64,000 bases of DNA from CAMLIZ01 sp036231905. GTDB lineage: Bacteria > Pseudomonadota > Gammaproteobacteria > Burkholderiales > Burkholderiaceae_C. The notes below the pieces were generated by a model. That model was not told the origin of the DNA. It did no database searches and was given only the letters and a program-made list of their open reading frames with translations. The position numbers and the translations under genes are program-made. Position 1 is the stretch's first letter. Each line of letters opens with the position of its first letter. Shown here piece by piece: positions 60,341 to 64,000 of this stretch. The stretch spans positions 186,001-250,000 of the forward strand of contig NZ_JAZARE010000011.1 of assembly GCF_036231905.1 (NCBI RefSeq), given 5' to 3'.

Positions 60341-60966
60341 TGGGTGTTGCAGGTGCCGGTCGCCGGATCGGGCGGGGTGAACATGCCGTTGGCGGCGGTG
60401 CTGAATTCGTCCTGGCCTTGCGGCGTGGGATGGGTGATCCAGTACTCGAACAGCTTGACCAGCGGGTCCTGGTCATTCGGGAAGATGAGGCCGCCGCCAT
60501 GCAGCACGTTGAGCAGGCGCGGCTTGGCGATCAAGCGGCTGTCGGTGGTGGAGCCGATCACCACCTCGCCTTGCGCCGAATAGAAGTTCTTGTACATGTC
60601 GGTCAGCCGCACCGCGTCCGGCGTGTTGGCCGGGTCGCTCAGGTCCACGGGTTGCGCGGTGGGCACCACGCGAAAGGCACCGCCGGTGCCGGTGGCGGTG
60701 GCGTGGCAGCCCGATGCAGCGCAGGTGTTCACCGTGGTCACGCCGTTCACGGTGCTGGGCAGCGGCGCGTTGAACACCGGGTTGATGCACTTCTGGAAAT
60801 ACGCGAACGACAGCCGCTGGCCGGAAGCCGGCGGTGGCGGGTTGCTCACGTCCGGCGGGTTGTCCAGCGGGTTGCCGCCACCGCCGCAGCCGGCCAGGGC
60901 GGCCGCTGCGGCGAGGCAGGTGCCGGCCACCCGAAGGCGCCGGCGCAGGCTCAGGGGTTGGGACAT
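60337..60966 (-). CDS. Lipoprotein with CX4CH haem-type motif
   Basis: A 209-residue lipoprotein (lipobox LAGC). The sequence VNTCAASGCHAT carries Cys-x4-Cys-His, an unusual spacing for covalent haem c; other Cys are at YFQKCINPVF and TGTCNTQ. The rest has WITHPTPQGQDEF and NVLHGGGLIFPNDQDPLVKL, patterns familiar in small haem lipoproteins next to HzsA-like proteins. The ATG at 60966 overlaps the upstream gene by 16 nt. It may pass electrons between the large HzsA-like protein and another partner. Confidence 0.78.
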   Translation of the reverse strand: MSQPLSLRRRLRVAGTCLAAAAALAGCGGGGNPLDNPPDVSNPPPPASGQRLSFAYFQKCINPVFNAPLPSTVNGVTTVNTCAASGCHATATGTGGAFRVVPTAQPVDLSDPANTPDAVRLTDMYKNFYSAQGEVVIGSTTDSRLIAKPRLLNVLHGGGLIFPNDQDPLVKLFEYWITHPTPQGQDEFSTAANGMFTPPDPATGTCNTQ

Positions 60967-63962
60967 CCGGTGAGGATCCAGTTGGCGATGCTGTTGTAGG
61001 CCGTGCTGCCCACCGGCAACACCGCGGTGGTCTGCGTCGTCACTGCCGCCGGATGCGGCACGGTGGACGGCTTGTTCAGCAGGTAGTTCTGGTCCGCATG
61101 GCAGGTGTCGGAAATCATCGTCAGCGTGACGTTGAAGTCGCCCTCCGCGTCGCCGGTGAGCACGAAGCGGTTGTCGCGGAACGAGGTGGTGAGCGGCGCC
61201 GCCCCGTTGCTGCCCACCGCCTGGTGGCAGCTGGCACATTGCGAGCGCAAGGTCGGGTACACCTGCGCCTCGAAGGTGGCCTGGCTCAGCGTGCTGACGG
61301 TGCGCACGCCGCTGGCGCCATCGAATGGGTCGTTGTAGTACTTGCCGCCCAGGTCGATCCACTCGGCCACCAGGCGCTTCTCGGCCGCGTTCAACATGGT
61401 GGCGTGGTTGGGCGCGGGGCTGGGCGGCGTGGGATGTGCCGTGCGCGCGGAGGCGCCGGCCATCAGCTGCTGGCCCCAGAGGATTTCCACCAGCCGGCTC
61501 TTGCGTGCCAGGCCGAAGGCTTCGCCTTCGCTGGCGGCCGTGTCCACCAGCGCGGGACCGCGCACGATGACGGGCACGCCCTCTTCGATGCGCGTTTGCG
61601 GCCGGCCGGTGGTGGGGTCGATCACCGGGTCACCCACCATCAGCTCTTCATACGAGGTGACGCGGCCGGTGCCCGCCACGGTGGCCCGCAGGTCCAGCTT
61701 GGCCGGCGTGCTGTGGCAGTTGACGCAGGTGTTGGTGCCGCGGTCGCGCGTCCACAACGGGGCGATGTGGTCGGGGTAGTTGATGATGCCGTTGGTGGGC
61801 ACCGGGGTGGCCAGGTTGTCGGCCGGGTTGGTGTTGCCGGTGTAGCGCACGGCGACCGGGGGCCGCGCGGTGACGCCGCTCTTGGTGGTGTCGGCCCAGA
61901 TGTCGCTGCTCACCATGTCGGCCACCAGGCTCAGGGCCGTCGGGTCCAGCCGGGTGCGGGTGGAGGCCATGGTTTCACCGGCCTGGTGGGCGGCGGCCAT
62001 GGCCGTCTTCAGGCCTGCGGGCACGCTGTCCACGATGGCGCCGGAGTTCAACGCACCGCCGCGGCGCGGGCTGTGGCAGCCGTCGCAGGTGCGGCGCTCG
62101 CCGGGGCGCACCTGGATCCAGTTGGTGTGGGTCTGGAAGGCGCGGCCTTCGGCATCCACCACCGCCAGGGCGATCGGCGTGTCGGCCGGCACCTTGAGCT
62201 TGAAGGAACCATCCGGCTCGATCGGCGCATAACCCAGGATCTGCTGCATCTCGAACTCGGTCTCGCCGATCGCGCTGCGCAGGCCCATGGTGCTGGAGGG
62301 CGGCGCCACCGCACGCACCGCACGGATGAAGCGGGCCGGCGAGCACAGGTAGGCCGGGTCGGCCGGGTCCTTCATGCGCTTGAGGTCGGCCACCTGCGCA
62401 CGCGTGTCGCCCGGGTCGGTGGGCGCGGTCTTGGGGATGGCGGTGGTGCAGTTCGGGCCCAGGTCGGCGGCGGTCAGCACCGCGTCGCCCATGCGGCCCA
62501 GGCCGTCGGTGTCGTAGACGCTGCGCACTTCCAGCAGGCCCATGTCCTCGGTGGCCAGCACCGGGTCCACGTTGGTGGGCTCGGTGGCGTTGGGCTCGGT
62601 GCGTGCCTGGATGGCCACCGGGTCGGTGTACATGAAGCCCGGGGGCGGCGCGGCCACGTTGAGCCAGGTCTGCTTGGCGGGGTCGAACATGTAGATGGCG
62701 TAGGACGGCGGCACGTTGTCCTGCACCTCGTCGGCCGCTGCCTCGTCCATGGTGCGCTCCTCTTCGGACAGGCGCGCGACCTCGGCTTCCGTCAAGGTGG
62801 CGCACGGCACCACCACACCCTTGCGGGTGACCTCGCAGGGCCGGTAGGCGACCAGCACGCGGTTGGTGCCATCCCACAGCGGATAAGGCGTGGTCACGCG
62901 GCCCCAGCGCGAAAAGCCGCCGTTGAGGTTCAGCGGCTTGGTCGGATCCACGGGCTGCATCTGGCCGCCCTGCACCGGCACGGTGGAATTGGCCGGCGTG
63001 TTCTGCTCCGAATAGTTGGCCGCATCCACGAACACGAGCGCGCCGCCTTCATGGGTGCGCGACAGCGGCATCAGGTCGGACGACAGAAAACCCTTGTACG
63101 GGCCGGCCGGGTCCATGTCGCGCGGATGCAGGAAGCTGTTGCCTTCGCTGTGCGCACCGTACAGCACGAACACGTCGGTGCCGTCCGGCTTGGCACGGAA
63201 CACCTTGAAGTGGTTGCGTCCGCCCACATGGTCCCAGCGCGAGAACATCACGTCGCCGTTGGGCCGGATCACCGGGTTGCGGTCGTGGCTCTGGTTGAAC
63301 GAGGTCTGCTCGATGTGGCCGCCCTGCGCGTCCATCTGGTGCAGGTTGAACACCCGCTCGCGCTCGTACTCGTCCAGCGCGTAGTAGCTCTTGCCCAGCG
63401 CCTGCTTCTGGAACGACTTGGTCTGGCGGTTGGACGAGAAGACGAAGCCCTTGCCGGCCGGCAGGTACACCGGGTCCACGTCATCGTCCTGCGTGGAGGC
63501 AGTGATGCGCCGGAAGCTGCCGCCGGTGAGGCCACCGGTGGTCATGTCGTATTCCCAGATGTTCCAGTGGCCGGTGCAAGCCGGCTGGCCGCCGATCTTG
63601 GACGTGTTCGACGCGGGGCAGCGCATCGAGAAGACGATCTTCTTGCCGTCGTACGACACCTCGGGGTCGGACGCATCGCCCTGGCCCTGCGTGAACTGCG
63701 CGGTGATGTTGTGCTCGGGTGCGCTGGGCGAGGACTTCTCGCGGATGATCAGGTCGCCACCGGGCGCGCTCGGCGCGCCGTTGGTGGGGTTCATGCCGAT
63801 CGTGTTGACGCGCTTCACATACGCGATGGGCACGTCGCCCTGCACGGTGACAGTGCTCTCCTCGCTGCTGGTGCCGCTGCCGCAGGCGCTGAGCGCCGCG
63901 GCCAGCACGGCGAGCGCCGCCGCTGCGGCGCCCCGGGCCCGGATTGCTGTTGAATGGTCCAT
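60951..63962 (-). CDS. HzsA-related multihaem lipoprotein, 1003 residues
   Basis: A 1003-residue lipoprotein (lipobox LSAC, Cys27). The middle (about 85-420) has WD40-like/PD40 strands: DPEVSYDGKKIVFSMR, DPVYLPAGKGFVFSSNRQ and RNPVIRPNGDVMFSRWDH. The second half carries CxxCH haem-c motifs at Cys626 (CDGCH), Cys746 (CVNCH) and Cys909 (CASCH), plus a lone Cys-His at 954. This order matches proteins labelled HzsA-related, after the hydrazine synthase alpha subunit. Anammox chemistry is not implied. AGGAGG precedes the ATG at 63962. It heads the 16-gene run and overlaps the next gene by 16 nt. Confidence 0.87.
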   Translation of the reverse strand: MDHSTAIRARGAAAAALAVLAAALSACGSGTSSEESTVTVQGDVPIAYVKRVNTIGMNPTNGAPSAPGGDLIIREKSSPSAPEHNITAQFTQGQGDASDPEVSYDGKKIVFSMRCPASNTSKIGGQPACTGHWNIWEYDMTTGGLTGGSFRRITASTQDDDVDPVYLPAGKGFVFSSNRQTKSFQKQALGKSYYALDEYERERVFNLHQMDAQGGHIEQTSFNQSHDRNPVIRPNGDVMFSRWDHVGGRNHFKVFRAKPDGTDVFVLYGAHSEGNSFLHPRDMDPAGPYKGFLSSDLMPLSRTHEGGALVFVDAANYSEQNTPANSTVPVQGGQMQPVDPTKPLNLNGGFSRWGRVTTPYPLWDGTNRVLVAYRPCEVTRKGVVVPCATLTEAEVARLSEEERTMDEAAADEVQDNVPPSYAIYMFDPAKQTWLNVAAPPPGFMYTDPVAIQARTEPNATEPTNVDPVLATEDMGLLEVRSVYDTDGLGRMGDAVLTAADLGPNCTTAIPKTAPTDPGDTRAQVADLKRMKDPADPAYLCSPARFIRAVRAVAPPSSTMGLRSAIGETEFEMQQILGYAPIEPDGSFKLKVPADTPIALAVVDAEGRAFQTHTNWIQVRPGERRTCDGCHSPRRGGALNSGAIVDSVPAGLKTAMAAAHQAGETMASTRTRLDPTALSLVADMVSSDIWADTTKSGVTARPPVAVRYTGNTNPADNLATPVPTNGIINYPDHIAPLWTRDRGTNTCVNCHSTPAKLDLRATVAGTGRVTSYEELMVGDPVIDPTTGRPQTRIEEGVPVIVRGPALVDTAASEGEAFGLARKSRLVEILWGQQLMAGASARTAHPTPPSPAPNHATMLNAAEKRLVAEWIDLGGKYYNDPFDGASGVRTVSTLSQATFEAQVYPTLRSQCASCHQAVGSNGAAPLTTSFRDNRFVLTGDAEGDFNVTLTMISDTCHADQNYLLNKPSTVPHPAAVTTQTTAVLPVGSTAYNSIANWILTGCPNP

Positions 63963-64000
63963 CTGATCCTCCTGACGTTCGATCCCTGAGCGAGCTGCTG

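Noticed and set aside
60834..63953. Open frame of about 1040 codons opposite the HzsA-like gene
   Set aside because: No domains, composition of a shadow frame, while the minus strand shows a lipobox and CxxCH motifs.
60951..63962. Hydrazine synthase, i.e. an anammox organism
   Set aside because: Only the A-subunit-like protein is present, without HzsB/C genes, and the rest of the window is ordinary betaproteobacterial content.

Overview
The window is high-GC, densely coded bacterial DNA. Gene content and style point to a betaproteobacterium of the order Burkholderiales, perhaps a Rubrivivax/Caldimonas/Roseateles-like lineage. Signs are a MetR-regulated metE, an NhaR-like LysR regulator, a DksA whose zinc cysteines are mostly replaced, a ProQ/FinO protein, a PenA-like Tat-exported class A beta-lactamase, and short GC-rich intergenic dyads. 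This placement is an inference from family knowledge, not from a search. I see no rRNA, tRNA, CRISPR array, transposase or integrase.

Layout. 1-5.0 kb: the tail of an Fn3-like secreted protein, the divergent metR/metE pair, and aceA (isocitrate lyase) with a palindromic operator over its promoter. 5.4-7.3 kb: a secreted subtilisin-type protease with a PPC domain. 7.3-14.4 kb: a polyamine/omega-amino-acid catabolic block (Lrp-type regulator, omega-amino acid:pyruvate aminotransferase, then puuD-puuA-spuC-puuC), in which a transaminase takes the place of the PuuB oxidase. 14.4-20.8 kb: mostly single-gene units: BI-1/YccA membrane protein, NhaR-like regulator, type II asparaginase, SnoaL-like protein, HxlR regulator, MTA phosphorylase and DusA. 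20.9-28.6 kb: a carbohydrate-active locus holding a beta-helix lipoprotein, a CBM13-CBM13-GH16-SGNH fusion, a winged-helix/TPR regulator and a second GH16 with a CBM6-like domain behind LacI-type dyads. 28.9-47.4 kb: housekeeping and stress genes, including dksA-like, a translationally coupled alpha/beta hydrolase, a hybrid histidine kinase, proQ-like, a transglutaminase-like/TPR lipoprotein, an EF-hand protein, an MFS exporter, a PhyH-type dioxygenase, a lipase, a CAP protein, a Nudix hydrolase, a GFA protein coupled to the beta-lactamase, an MBL lipoprotein with a divergent TetR regulator, and a MarR/siderophore-interacting protein pair.

47.5-64.0 kb: sixteen genes run without interruption on the minus strand and are the most interesting part of the window. 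From upstream to downstream they encode a ~1000-residue HzsA-like lipoprotein with three CxxCH haem motifs, a CX4CH lipoprotein, two predicted outer-membrane barrels, a TlpA thioredoxin, a DUF4266 lipoprotein, a DUF3570 barrel, a secreted protein of unknown fold, three TPR proteins, a small secreted protein, an ExbB-type motor protein, two ExbD-type proteins (one with Asn in place of the proton-carrying Asp) and an AgmX/TonB-like force transducer. Most junctions overlap by 1-16 nt, with larger gaps only around the motor genes. I read this as one envelope-spanning, proton-motive-force-driven apparatus tied to surface or periplasmic c-type cytochromes. Its substrate is unknown to me.
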